Assembly (NCBI GenBank): GCA_025765615.1
Contig: JAIVFJ010000097.1
Span: forward strand, 182,681-246,680
Direction of reading: 5' to 3'
Length of the DNA stretch: 64,000 nucleotides
Source: Zopfochytrium polystomum
Lineage: Eukaryota; Chytridiomycota; Chytridiomycetes; Chytridiales; Chytridiaceae
The notes beneath the pieces were generated by a model, which saw only the letters and a list, made by a program, of their open reading frames with translations, had not been told where the DNA came from and searched no databases. A program made the position numbers and the translations under genes. This document shows positions 54,640 through 64,000 of the stretch, one piece after another. Numbering within the stretch: position 1 is the stretch's first letter; every line of letters starts with the position of its first letter.

Positions 54640-54935
54640 CCAAATCAACCCTCCTCGCCTCGAGTCTTACCGGGCCGTACGCGGTGACGTCGCCTGCAGC
54701 GATCCAATCCACGCCAGCGTCGGTCCGACACCAGGCGGTCCTGGAAGACGCCCCTTGTTGTAGGAGGGGGGGTAGCGAGAAGGAGGAAGGTTGAGGAAAA
54801 GGTTGAAGAAAATGAAATAAAAGTAAAAGGACGTACAATAGTAGAGCCCGCCGATCGTCGTGAACAGCGCAAATCACGCCACCACCGCCGCCCACGCGTC
54901 GTGCCCGCCGTCCGGGTGGGATTCAAATGCTGACA
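54640..54935 (-). pseudogene. Partial, dead copy of the neighbouring MFS transporter
   Basis: The minus strand reads FESHPDGGHDAWAAVVA, a TGA stop, then FALFTTIGGLY, matching exon 2 of the transporter gene at 55726-57970 (FESYPDGGREAW...FALFTTLGLNFA). A second stretch (GPTLAWIGSLQ then TAYGP with a GTAAGA donor) matches its exon 3. The remaining exons are absent. Confidence 0.65.
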
Positions 54936-55380
54936 GTTTAAATAACGTGGGTGAGTGTGCGCGCATGCTTTCTGGTATGGGGGTGCGTGCGTGTGTGTAT
55001 GTGCGGTGTGTTCTGGTGCGCGTGTGTTTGTGTGTGCGCACACCTTCTTTCCCGGCCAGTGTCTGCTTCCATCTGGTCCAATCAAGGTCCGGGGGCGCAT
55101 GCGCGTCGTGTTGGTGGTGGTGGTGCCCGCCTTCGGTCATTGACATTGCCTGTAACGCCGGCCGCGCCACATCGTCAAGAGGGATATCGCCGCCGCCGAC
55201 GGCGAAGGATTGCTGGCACGAGTGTGTGTTGTTGCTATCAGCGGTTTTGGCGACGACGACAACGATGCAAGCCAGACGGCGTCGTCGTCGACGTCGTAGT
55301 CGCCGCGGCTAGTTCTCCGTGTGCTCGACGGCAGCGGCGGCGATGGGGCGGGCGAGGAGGTCCAGTAAACTTCATTTCCA

Positions 55381-55431
<51 letters not shown>

Positions 55432-55631
55432 ATTTTTTCATTCTCCGATCCAAGCCCGCTCCGCCGCACACCGCGTGAATTACTTCGTTGTCGAAACCCC
55501 GAGCCGGATAACATGTCACTCTTTCTCTGTCGCCATAAAGTTACTCTTGCTATCATTCACCCGGTTGGACAGCGAAAAGGTCATCGCCCGCCTGGGGTTC
55601 CGAACGAACGTCCCCAGGCGAACAAAAAGGC

Positions 55632-55670
<39 letters not shown>

Positions 55671-55725
55671 ACGGACTTGCTCTAAAATCATACCATGCGC
55701 AGAGGATCCTCCAAATCCCATTCTC
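54936..55725. other. Intergenic with (CT)n and poly(T)
   Basis: A GT/GC-rich patch at 54970-55035, a (CT)n tract at 55384-55432 and a T run at 55638-55669. No gene. Confidence 0.5.
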
Positions 55726-57970
55726 TCAAATCTTTTTGAACAACCGCTTGTCCTGCAGTACCCTCACCGCTAGCACGCACACTGCCGACGCCAGCGAAAG
55801 CGCGCCAGAGTAAAATATCGCCGGCCGGTACGCCGCCAGCCCCGCCTCCGGCCCGCCGAACGCTTGCAGCAGGTACCCTGCAATCGGGGAGCCGAGAAAG
55901 TAGCCGGGGAGCCAGAAGAATATGACTAAGAGATTATTTTGTTTTTTTTTTTTTTTGTCGTGATCGATTGGAGGGTTAGGGGACGACCGAGGAAAGCACG
56001 TATTGAGAAAAATACGGGACAGTACTCAGGCTGAAGAACTCGCTGAGGTCGCGGCTCCCAAAGATGTTGGCGACGGTGCCGGGGATCAGGCTGAACATGC
56101 CGCCTAGGTATGGATTTTAAGAGTGTCTGTCCGCAATAAAAACGAATAACTGGAAGTTCGGGGAACTGACCAGCGCAGAGTCCGTTCACCACGGCGAACA
56201 CAATTCTTGTTGGGGGGACAAGAGTGGATTAGGAGACTTAAGAAAAAGGGAGCTCGCGTCTTGGCAAACACAACAACAACCACTTACAGCGGCCCCATTG
56301 TCGTCGCCACCGGCCAGATTGCGAGCGTCGACACGCCGACAAGCAGCAGACACACCACCAGCGTGTTCAGGCTTCCCAGCAGCGAGTCCGCAAACAGCCC
56401 GAACCCCAGTCGCCCGAACGCGCTCGCCAAGTTGAAGCCTATTTTTTTTCCGCCGGACGGAGTGAGCGTCGGGTCTAAAAAATGGAAACAGCACCCCCAC
56501 TTCCACCGACGATCTTACCGGCAAGTATGACCGACGCCACCGTCGGCGACAGCCCCACGCTCGTCGCGTACAGCGGCAAAAAGAACGGCGGCACAAACAG
56601 CGGGAACAGCGCGACGCTGCTGCCCACCAGCAGCAACGTGAACCGCGGTCCCCAAACGCAGACCTGCGCGAACCCATCGCCCCCTTCCGTCAGCCGCGCG
56701 GGTTGAAAAAGGAAATATAGCGTACGAACCACTTGAACATCCGTCTCCCCGCGCCTCCCATCGGCTCCGCCCGCGCCGTCCGCGTCCGCAGCACAAGCGC
56801 CGCCGGGAGGTTGACCAGTAGCATGAGCGCGCCGAGGATACGAGAGTCCAGCGGAGGCTCAGCCACGAGAGGAGGGCGGCCGTCAGGAGGCTGTAGATGG
56901 CGCCGCCGACACCGGAGCCGGCGAAGACGATGCCCGTGCTTTAGATGCGAGGAGGCCGAGCGGGAGGGTGGGAGATGGGTGAGTAAATAAGGCCGGATGA
57001 GGGAGGACGCATGGTACGGCTGCGCTCACGCTAGGTTACGTCGCCGAAGGAAATATGCCGACGGTAGCGTTGCGGCTGCGAAGAAGCAGAGCGCTTGGCC
57101 AAGGCCGAACATGATGCCTTTTTTTTGTTTCGGGGTTTGGGCGAGGATGGGTGTTGTCAGGATGTACTCGAGGTGATAGCGGGTTGTCAGCCGACATCTG
57201 AACAACATGCCTTCTGTCACGATCAGCCCCGGTACGCTCTCTGTGAAGAAGCTTCCGAGCGCGGAACCGGCTGCGACCAGAAGCGTTCCGATGAGTGCGA
57301 CACGGCGCTGCGATGGAGACCGGAAACGGGGCTGAGAAGGCGGGAAGGAAAGTAAAAGGTGCTATTACTCGTACCGGCCCGTACGCCTCGACCAGCCGCG
57401 CCCCTGGTACCGCAATCATGGCCTCGAAGCTCGTCTGGACCGATCCAACCCATACCATGGTTGATGCTGGCGCGAGACCGTCTGCGACGAAGCGGGCCTG
57501 AAGGACACCCCCTTTTGTTCGGGGATTGGGGTCGGGAGGTATGGAGGTGTTCATGAAATGCGCATCGAAGATGGGGAGTGGTGGAGGGGCGGCGGAGAGT
57601 ATGAGGGTAAATTACACGCAAAGTTCAAGCCGAGCGTCGTGAAGAGGGCAAAACGCGGCCACCATCGTCCACGCCTCGCGGCCGCCGTCCGGGTACGATT
57701 CGAAAGCTAAATTTTTTTTGGTTGTTCGTTAGCGCTGTTTGGCGGCACAAAACCACGCGGAGCACCTTCCTGCCCCGCTAGCGGCTCCGCGAGGCCGTCG
57801 TCTGCGACCGACAGCGGCTCAACATGGGGTGGTCGCCCGCCTTCCGCGTTCGGCGACGACACCGACGATGATGCGATGAACCCGGCGGCGTCACCGTCTG
57901 TGCGGGAAAAGTGCTGAGACGCGGGTGTGGATGACACTAGCGCGGCGATTTTGGTGGCGGATGATGGCAT
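55726..57970 (-). CDS. MFS transporter, monocarboxylate (SLC16/MCT) type
   Basis: Eleven exons follow from splice sites and phase: 57970-57766, 57706-57616, 57511-57375, 57307-57211, 57117-57030, 56938-56726, 56663-56519, 56438-56288, 56205-56171, 56103-56026 and 55925-55726, about 479 residues. Family marks include YPDGGREAW before helix 1, AWGVLQARFVADG, WVGSVQTSFEAMI, VEAYGPRRVALIGTLLVAAG, VTEGIMFGLGQALCFF, AYFLRRRNLA, TGIVFAGSGVGGAIYSLL, a cytosolic loop, GRLGFGLFADSL, VFAVVNGLCAGGMFSLIPGT and PIAGYLLQAFGG. The substrate is probably a monocarboxylate or similar anion carried with H+. The intron after exon 4 appears to be GC-AG. Two single-base shifts (an extra T in a T run in exon 2 and a missing base near 56850 in exon 6) break the frame and cancel in total length, which suggests sequencing error rather than decay. 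A dead partial copy lies downstream at 54640-54935. Confidence 0.8.
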
Positions 57971-58849
57971 GAGGACTCTAGTGCGTTCTGAGTGAGATGT
58001 TGAGACGCGTGAGGCGAAAGAGTTTGGAAGGTTGTGTTTGGAGGAGGAGAAAGGGAGAAAAGATTAGGGGTTGTTGGTGGTGTGATATGATATCTCTGTT
58101 TTGCACAGAGACAGAGAGACAGAAACAGAGAGAGAGTTCAGCGGATCCTTCATGGATCGCATCCGCCCGTTTGCGTCACCTCATGGTGAAGCCCCATGCG
58201 TGGCTGAAATCTTTCCCGATGGTTGGTCGGGTCGCTCGACGCGGACTCAAGCGGGAATGGAAGGCCGAGGCTGGGGCGGAAGCATTCAAGAAAGGCCGCC
58301 AACATTCGTCCACATGGCTGCACAGCAATATGCGTGGCTGGAAGAAAAAGGCCACGCTCACTGCTCATCACGAGGCCAGGAGGCCAGCCGTGCGCTTCAC
58401 CGCCTCAACTCAACCCAGGTACTCCCTCAATATGGTAATCCTCTCCCTTCTATTAAAAGCCTTTCGGAACTGAAAGGCAAAAGTTCCTGCAACTCAATCC
58501 CCTCCTCCCTCTCCGACACTTACGAAATTTTTGGCGCTCATGCTAAAACACTAAAACAGGAGGTTTTTGGGTTCCGTTTTGTAGCGCGTTGCTTCTAGGT
58601 GCGCCACGCTTCTCCTCGAACCCCTTGCCCGGTTCCCCCTTTTTTCCTAGCCCTCTAATCGGTCGAACTGCATATCCGCGTTAGTTTCCAATTGATGACC
58701 CCCCTCCGCACGCATGTATTCGTTTTCTCTGATGCAAACAAAAAAAAAACAAAAAAAAAACATAAATAATTCAAAAGAAAGACAATCAACCCACCACCAC
58801 CAACCACCAACGTTTGCTAACACTATACTCCTCCCTACCCTCCACCCCT
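57971..58849. other. Intergenic
   Basis: Short GA-rich stretch at 58108-58137 and A-rich stretch at 58740-58780. Several short open frames but none convincing. Confidence 0.4.
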
Positions 58850-58998
58850 TTATTCCGGATGATGCTGGGAGACGGCCTGCCCGCACAGCGCCTCGACGCT
58901 GAATGCGCCAGGGACCGTTCTTGCCGACGCGGGCGGGACCTCTCTCTCTTTTCCACCCTCTGCCGTCGTCGCCTTGGTCGCCGTCATTTTACTTACTT

Positions 58999-59029
<31 letters not shown>

Positions 59030-59755
59030 GACGTACGTATTCGGCCCTCGGATGCGGCGGCGCCGTCCATCCAGGTTGTTATTGTGGCAGCGTCCCTCCG
59101 CGGCGCACAGCCTGCAGCCGGCCTTTCGGCGGCGGTGGATGCAGATGGATCCTCCGCCGTGGCCGAGCTCGAAGCACGCTACGCACTGGGATCTACGGCG
59201 GTTGTGCGGGCACGGGGCGACGGCGCGGTTTCGGGGAGCTGGTGTGGTGGGCTTGGGTGCGGTGGTGATCGTTGGGCGGCGGGGCGGCGTTGTGGATTGG
59301 CGTGTGCTTTTGGTGGTTGGGGTGACGGGTGGGGTGGGGGTTCCTGTGGTAATGGAGGGTAGTGGTGGTGGTGGTGATGGTGGTGTGCCAAGAGCGGGTT
59401 CAAGCTTGCGCAGCGGGGTAGGGCTTGCGGTGGGCGTCGGGTGCGCAAATGAGTGCGACGGAGGCTTATGAAATCGGAGGGTGGCGGCCTGCGTGGACGG
59501 TTGTGGGTGGAAGGCTTGGCCCTGGTGGTTGGGGACCTGGAACGACAGGCGGGGCGCAAAGAGCTGGAATGCGCCGGTCCGCATCAGCTGGTCTGGGCAC
59601 GGCGAGTTGGAAGACGAGGTTGACGACGGGGCCTTGTTGGGGCCCGCAACCCACTGCGCAATCTGTGTTTGGGGCGGGTGTGGTTTGGACTCGCGGGTGT
59701 GCATGGTCGCGGGTGCGGGTGGGTTGTTTGCGGGAAGAGCTTGCTGCTGCTGCAT
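58850..59755 (-). CDS. Double C-x-H-x6-C-x2-C finger protein, copy 1
   Basis: The ATG at 59755 (MQQQQALPANNPPAPATMHT) opens about 175 residues of Pro/Thr/Ser-rich sequence. A compact Cys/His block follows: CPHNRRRSQCVAC, a spacer (FELGHGGGSI), then CIHRRRKAGCRLC. Each half is C-x-H-x6-C-x2-C, so the block could bind two zinc ions. Arg-rich fingers of this form (CxHGRRRSxCxxC) occur in fungal, protist and algal proteins of mostly unknown role. Next comes RRIRGPNTYV and a Pro run ending at a GTAAGT donor near 58993, so the true 3' part is probably spliced and the stop at 58850 may not be used. Copies 2 and 3 at 61566-62222 and 63409-63935 share the finger and the RIRGP[NR]T[FY]V motif. The basic character suggests nucleic acid binding, by inference. 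Confidence 0.65.
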
Positions 59756-60810
59756 GCTGCTGCTTCTTCTGGAACTGGAACACTTTATCTTTATTATTTC
59801 TTGTTTTCTTTTTTCTTTTTTATTTTTTATTTTTTTCTATTCCACCTGTTTTCCGTTCATCTTTTTTCTTTTTCCGTTTCTCCGCACGCATGAACATTTG
59901 CCTCCGCACGCGGAACCGGGCCGGCAAACACAAACACTCACACACTCACACACACTCACACACACACACACACACATAGTCAATTAAGGATAAATGGAAT
60001 TCGTTTCTCATCAGCTCTTGCTGCTTGAAAAACAATTGACCCAAAAACACTAATAAAATGCAAAAACAAACTGTACCAGAAGAAAAGTTAGAGAGAGAGA
60101 GAGAGAGCGCGCGACAGAGAGACACGATGTCGGACTCCCGAGCCTCTGATTAAAATGCTGCATTGAGCTCCCGCCGGCGAACGGCTCACGGAATGCCCAG
60201 TGAACAATCAACCCTGCTGGCATGGCATCATCGAAAAATAGACGGTACCCTTCCCCCTTTCAAGACGCGTATGTGTTCCCCACGCAACGCTGCTTCTGCA
60301 CCTGATTGCGCTCGAGACCCCCAGCGACCGCCTGTTCCTGAGGTGACGAGGGATGAAAGCGATGAGGTCTCCTAAGTGTTTGGAAGAAAGGGTTTTTGCG
60401 GAAACAGGAGGATCTGGGGCCGTCAATTTTCGGTGTGTAGAAAGTGATTCAAGGGATGGCATGATTTTTGGGGGAGAACCCACAAACAAACACCAAACGC
60501 AAACCCCTCACGCGCCGCCAAAGTGCGTGGCGGGACGGAGTTGGGTCGCTCTGGTTGTCGGCAGGGCGATAAAAGTTGGTGGGAGGCGCGGGTGGTATGC
60601 GGCGGGGGCGAGAAAATGCCGTGGGCTGAGCACAGCGATGCCGGGTGGAACTGCGTTGGAAGCATGACTTGGTACAGCACGCTCCCGCTTGGCGCGGGCC
60701 TCATGATGCCAGAAAGTAGAGGCGAAGGGTTAGCTCAAAAAAGACGCCAGCATTTCATAATTCTGTAACTGGATCTTGCCTCGAGGTGTCCGTTCCTTAG
60801 TCCGTTTGCT
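59756..60810. other. Intergenic
   Basis: A (CA)n tract at 59937-59976 and a (GA)n tract at 60090-60106. No gene. Confidence 0.5.
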
Positions 60811-61065
60811 TCAGGCGGTCTCTCCACCAACTTCGATCACTACCATACTGATTCCGCTGCCTTTCCACCACTGCAAGCTTTCGTTGCAATGGCCCCGGAC
60901 GGCGCCAAGCACAGCTTTCTGGGTGAACTTGAGCTCGTACCCGCTGTCCTTCCACCACTGAAGTACCTCCGCTTCGCCTCTTTCGCTCGCGCCGTCCATC
61001 GCAGCCTCATCGTATATGACGCGAGCCCGCAGTCTTTCCCCACACTGAAGGAGGTTGGTGCCCAT
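60811..61065 (-). pseudogene. Ankyrin-like WWKDSG-repeat fragment
   Basis: The frame carries IYDEAAMDGASERGEAEVLQ, WWKDSGYELKFTQKAVLGAV, RGHCNESLQWWKGSG, two repeats of the family seen at 42806-43504. Upstream (61066-61148) another unit lies in a different frame. Too short and broken to be functional. Confidence 0.6.
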
Positions 61066-61148
61066 GGTATGATGCCCGTCGAACTGCTTCCTCGTCGAAC
61101 ATCAGAGGGAGTCCACTGTCTTCCCACCACTGCAGCCCTGAACGTCAT

Positions 61149-61565
61149 CTCTTTTGTTGGGGGTTACCGACATTCGAAGTGCCCGGTAACAGTCTCCTGC
61201 ACGAGGAGATAGGTGGTGTCTGGCGACTCACGTTTTTGACGATGCGGACCCGATGCTATAAGTGGAATGTGGGATCATCGCTCGCGCTGTGGAGCACTGC
61301 TCGGACACAGGCACTGCGGTCGTATGCACGAGAGACCGCACGGTGAAATGTTCTGGATTCGAGGGAAGGTGGATGACGCAACATGTCGCGACCCCAAATT
61401 GACGTTTGAATTCTGCATAAAAATTTGACCGCTGGCTTTGGACTGAAAGGGAAGAGAACGAATTCCATTATCTGCAAAATACTGTATATTTAGCAATATC
61501 ACACAACAAACAGACCATCCCCCTTCCACCGCGATCACCCTCGCGCTCCGCACATCCACTCGACA
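61149..61565. other. Intergenic
   Basis: No feature recognised. Confidence 0.4.
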
Positions 61566-62222
61566 CTAAACCAAACCCATCGTCGCGCCGCTTGGCCCCC
61601 TCCACCCTTCCACCTTTCTGCGATGTCCGCACTCGGACGGGCCAGGCGTCATCATTTTCGCAATCCCATACGCCGGGTCGATCACTCTCCTTCCCCTTGC
61701 TGCCGGCGGGGGTGGAGGTGGCGGCGAGACAAAAGTCCTCGGGCCTCTTATCCGCCACCGCCGAAGCGACCTCGCCGCCTGGTCGTACGCGTCGTCGAGG
61801 CGGCAGTCGCGGCACATTGCGCGACGGCGGCGGTGGATGCAGACGGAGCCACCGCCGCAGCCGAGCTCGTAGCATTCGACGCACTGAGAGCGGCGGCGGC
61901 CGTGGTCGCAGGGGGTGTCGCGGCGACGCGGGCGGGGCGCGGGGGCGGCAGGTTGTGGGGCGTCGTGTTGCGGTCGTGGTGAGGCGGATGGGAGAGCCCG
62001 CGACGGAGGCGCCCGCGGCGAGGCGGGGGCTTGCCTGACCGGCTGAGGAATGCGTTCGACGGCGTGTGGTTTGAACTGTGGTGGTGTCGACTGAAGCTGG
62101 GTCGGACAACCATGCTGCGGAGGGACGGTGTTGGGAAGAACCGCCGCCGTTCGGGACGACGAATGCAGCAGGTCGGAGGGGTCTGCGTCGACGATCGGGC
62201 TGCTACCGCGCTGTTGGCTCAT
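61566..62222 (-). CDS. Double C-x-H-x6-C-x2-C finger protein, copy 2
   Basis: The ATG at 62222 starts MSQQRGSSPIVDADPSDLLH and gives 218 residues. A Pro/Ser/Ala/Arg-rich half is followed by CDHGRRRSQCVEC, YELGCGGGSV and CIHRRRRAMCRDC, then WRIRGPRTFV, a Pro run and a tail RRVIDPAYGIAKMMTPGPSE. The finger is better preserved in sequence than the flanks when compared with copies 1 and 3, so it is the constrained part. Unlike copy 1, no donor interrupts the Pro run, and the tail (GRRVIDPAYGIAKM) is also seen in copy 3 (GRKVIDPVCGREKM). Confidence 0.7.
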   Translation of the reverse strand: MSQQRGSSPIVDADPSDLLHSSSRTAAVLPNTVPPQHGCPTQLQSTPPQFKPHAVERIPQPVRQAPASPRAPPSRALPSASPRPQHDAPQPAAPAPRPRRRDTPCDHGRRRSQCVECYELGCGGGSVCIHRRRRAMCRDCRLDDAYDQAARSLRRWRIRGPRTFVSPPPPPPPAARGRRVIDPAYGIAKMMTPGPSECGHRRKVEGWRGPSGATMGLV

Positions 62223-62837
62223 GTGTGGGTTTGCGTGCGTGCGTGCGTGGGTGGGTGGGTCGACAAGGGGAGCGACTTTTATCTGTCGTTGTGCTGGGCC
62301 ATGGCAGCCCCCAACGAAGAACTCATTTGGAGGGTTCTACCGAACCTGTCGCATTTTTGTCTCTTCATCTTTTGCCCGTGCGAAAACACGATTGCTCAAT
62401 CTCACTCTTTCTTTCTTTCCTTTTCCCCGCCAGTCACTGTGTTTGCGCTTACTTTCCAAAAGCGGAAGGAAAGCTCCGCGCGTGCGCGCGCGCGCATCCA
62501 CCGGCAGCGGGGAAGCCGCCAGTGTTCCTTCCTTCTTCCCACAGGTAAAAAAGCGGCAGGCCCAGTTTGAGTGCCAGAGACATGTCACCTCGCACCAAAG
62601 TGAAAAATTTTCCCCCCTTTCTGTCGAAATCAGGAAATCCATCTCCGTGGGTTGCATGGCGAAAACATGCAACAACCGCCTCGTCAGGCTGATGCGGGAA
62701 GCTCACTAGCTCACGTCACTGCGCCGCAATCGGAAGAGAATTTTTGATTGATTTTTGCTCTCCAACAGCAGTTCAGTTGAGAGTTGAGAGAGACAAAGAG
62801 ATAGAGAGAGAGAGAGAGACAGATAGAGAGAGAGAGC

Positions 62838-62869
<32 letters not shown>

Positions 62870-63408
62870 GAGAGAGAGAGAGAGCTGAGATCAGCTTTTT
62901 CGGCATGCATGTCTGTCCTTCGCTCGAACTCAGCGACTAGCGAATTTCTTCGTTGTGCCAACCGAAATAATAAAAAAGGGTTAGGATACCAACATCTTCA
63001 CGTCATCGCCGAATATGAACAAGAAAAAAAAATGCAAAGTGCACGTGCTTGGCGGGTTCAGGGTCACTGCTGTTGTTTTGGTCGCCGCAAGGGAGTTTGT
63101 TAAAGGAATGCGGTTGTCGTTGTGGAGTGCATTTATGTTTGTACGTCCAAGGCAGTATCGTGGCCAAGCCCACAAGTAGTTTGAAGCGTTTAGCGCACGA
63201 ATCTTCCCCGTGATTCTCATTCATTTACTCTCAACGTGCAAACGTGCAAGCCAGACACCCATAAAACTCATAAGAAAGCGCAAAAACATAAAAGAAAATC
63301 ATGATCAGCACTCTTCCCGATAACCGCGGGAACTCCGCACGTCCTCAATTCCGCACATCCACTCCACGGTGAACCAGGCCACTCCCGTCCGCCGCTCGGG
63401 GCTGCGCA
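62223..63408. other. Intergenic with (GA)n tract
   Basis: A (GA)n microsatellite with interruptions at about 62786-62884. No gene is supported. Confidence 0.5.
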
Positions 63409-63935
63409 TCATCGCCTTCCACCCCATCTCATTCCCTCCCGGCCCGCATTCGGACGGCCCAGGGTCAGCATTTTCTCACGCCCACACACCGGATCAATCA
63501 CCTTCCTTCCCCTCGCGGCAGGCATCAACGGTGGCGGGCGGCGGCGGGGGGGCGCGACGAACGTGCGCGGACCTCTGATACGCCAACGCCGTAGCGGGAC
63601 CGGCGTGTGAGCGGCGTCGCGGCGGCAGTCGCGGCAGATTGCGCGACGGCGGCGGTGGATGCAGACGGATCCGCCGCCGCGACCGAGCTCGTAGCATTCG
63701 ACGCACTGCGGCCGACGGCGGCCGTGGTCGCAGGGCTTGTCTCGTCGGCGGCGGCGGAGGCTGGTTGTTGTTTGTGGCGGTTGGGAGTCGTGTGCGACGG
63801 CGGTGGGGTTGGCAAAGCGGACGTAGGTACTGGGAAGAGGATTGCACGAGGACCGGATGAGGGATTGACGATACGCTGGTGTGCGCCACGGGGGACTTGC
63901 TGGCGGTTGGAGAAACGGCCGAGGCCGTGACTCAT
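63409..63935 (-). CDS. Double C-x-H-x6-C-x2-C finger protein, copy 3 (start uncertain)
   Basis: The frame contains RRDKPCDHGRRRPQCVEC, YELGRGGGSV, CIHRRRRAICRDC and WRIRGPRTFVAPP, then GRKVIDPVCGREKM and a stop at 63409. The finger agrees with copy 2 at nearly every position. The 5' half lies in Pro/Thr-rich sequence where I could not settle the start; 63935 is where an ATG in a neighbouring frame occurs. It may extend to or be disrupted before the window edge. Confidence 0.55.
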
Positions 63936-64000
63936 GTGGTGGTGGGATCTGGTAATTGTCGCCGAGTTCGCGTGGTGCGAGATCGTGCGAGTAGACGTTT

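Overview
Eukaryotic nuclear DNA, almost certainly from a zoosporic (chytrid-like) fungus. The evidence is: GC-rich genes with short GT-AG introns (two look GC-AG), many homopolymer and dinucleotide tracts, two CE4 chitin deacetylases with hevein-type CBM18 modules, ankyrin-like proteins built on a WWKDSGL-type repeat that I associate with chytrids, and decayed Ty3-like, LINE-like and Tc1/mariner-like elements. The taxonomic call is inference. Most genes here are spliced, so each CDS entry gives a gene span, with exon limits in the evidence where splice sites and reading phase agree.

Layout. 1-719 holds the 5' part of a homocysteine S-methyltransferase gene (minus strand). 1.9-3.7 kb holds a transposase relic and one copy of a 1.2-kb dispersed repeat. 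4-34.6 kb is a run of genes for secreted or membrane-anchored proteins: a 14-exon micro-exon gene encoding 11-residue amphipathic repeats and a huge Gly-rich tail (3979-8684), a lineage-specific anchored protein and its deleted copy (10.4-12.9 kb), a related amphipathic protein (18.0-18.8 kb), two chitin deacetylases (20.0-24.2 kb), a short Kex2-type peptide precursor with a WC...Q..C core resembling ascomycete alpha-type pheromones (25.4 kb), paired proteins with SALK and [KR]V.F motifs (26.4-28.4 kb), paired single-pass proteins with a Cys-containing C-terminal domain (29.9-34.6 kb) and a 59-residue Cys-rich secreted peptide (31.9-32.2 kb). Retroelement debris interrupts this at 13-17 kb.

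35-43.5 kb holds a large ankyrin-like protein, a second micro-exon gene, uncertain membrane-protein pieces, a beheaded second copy of the peptide-precursor gene fused to an antisense phosphate-transporter fragment, and an ankyrin-like pseudogene. 44-52 kb is a lower-GC transposon island (RNase H, gag-protease, LTR-like repeats, a 476-bp palindrome, a tRNA-Leu-like sequence, and copy 2 of the 1.2-kb repeat). 52.4-64 kb holds a membrane protein with duplicated Cys-rich loops, a monocarboxylate-type MFS transporter plus a dead partial copy, and three related genes for a double C-x-H-x6-C-x2-C finger protein.

Together, the secreted and surface genes suggest a locus for wall remodelling and the cell surface that grows by tandem duplication. 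Several otherwise good genes are broken by single-base shifts, some clearly in homopolymers, so part of the apparent decay may be assembly error.
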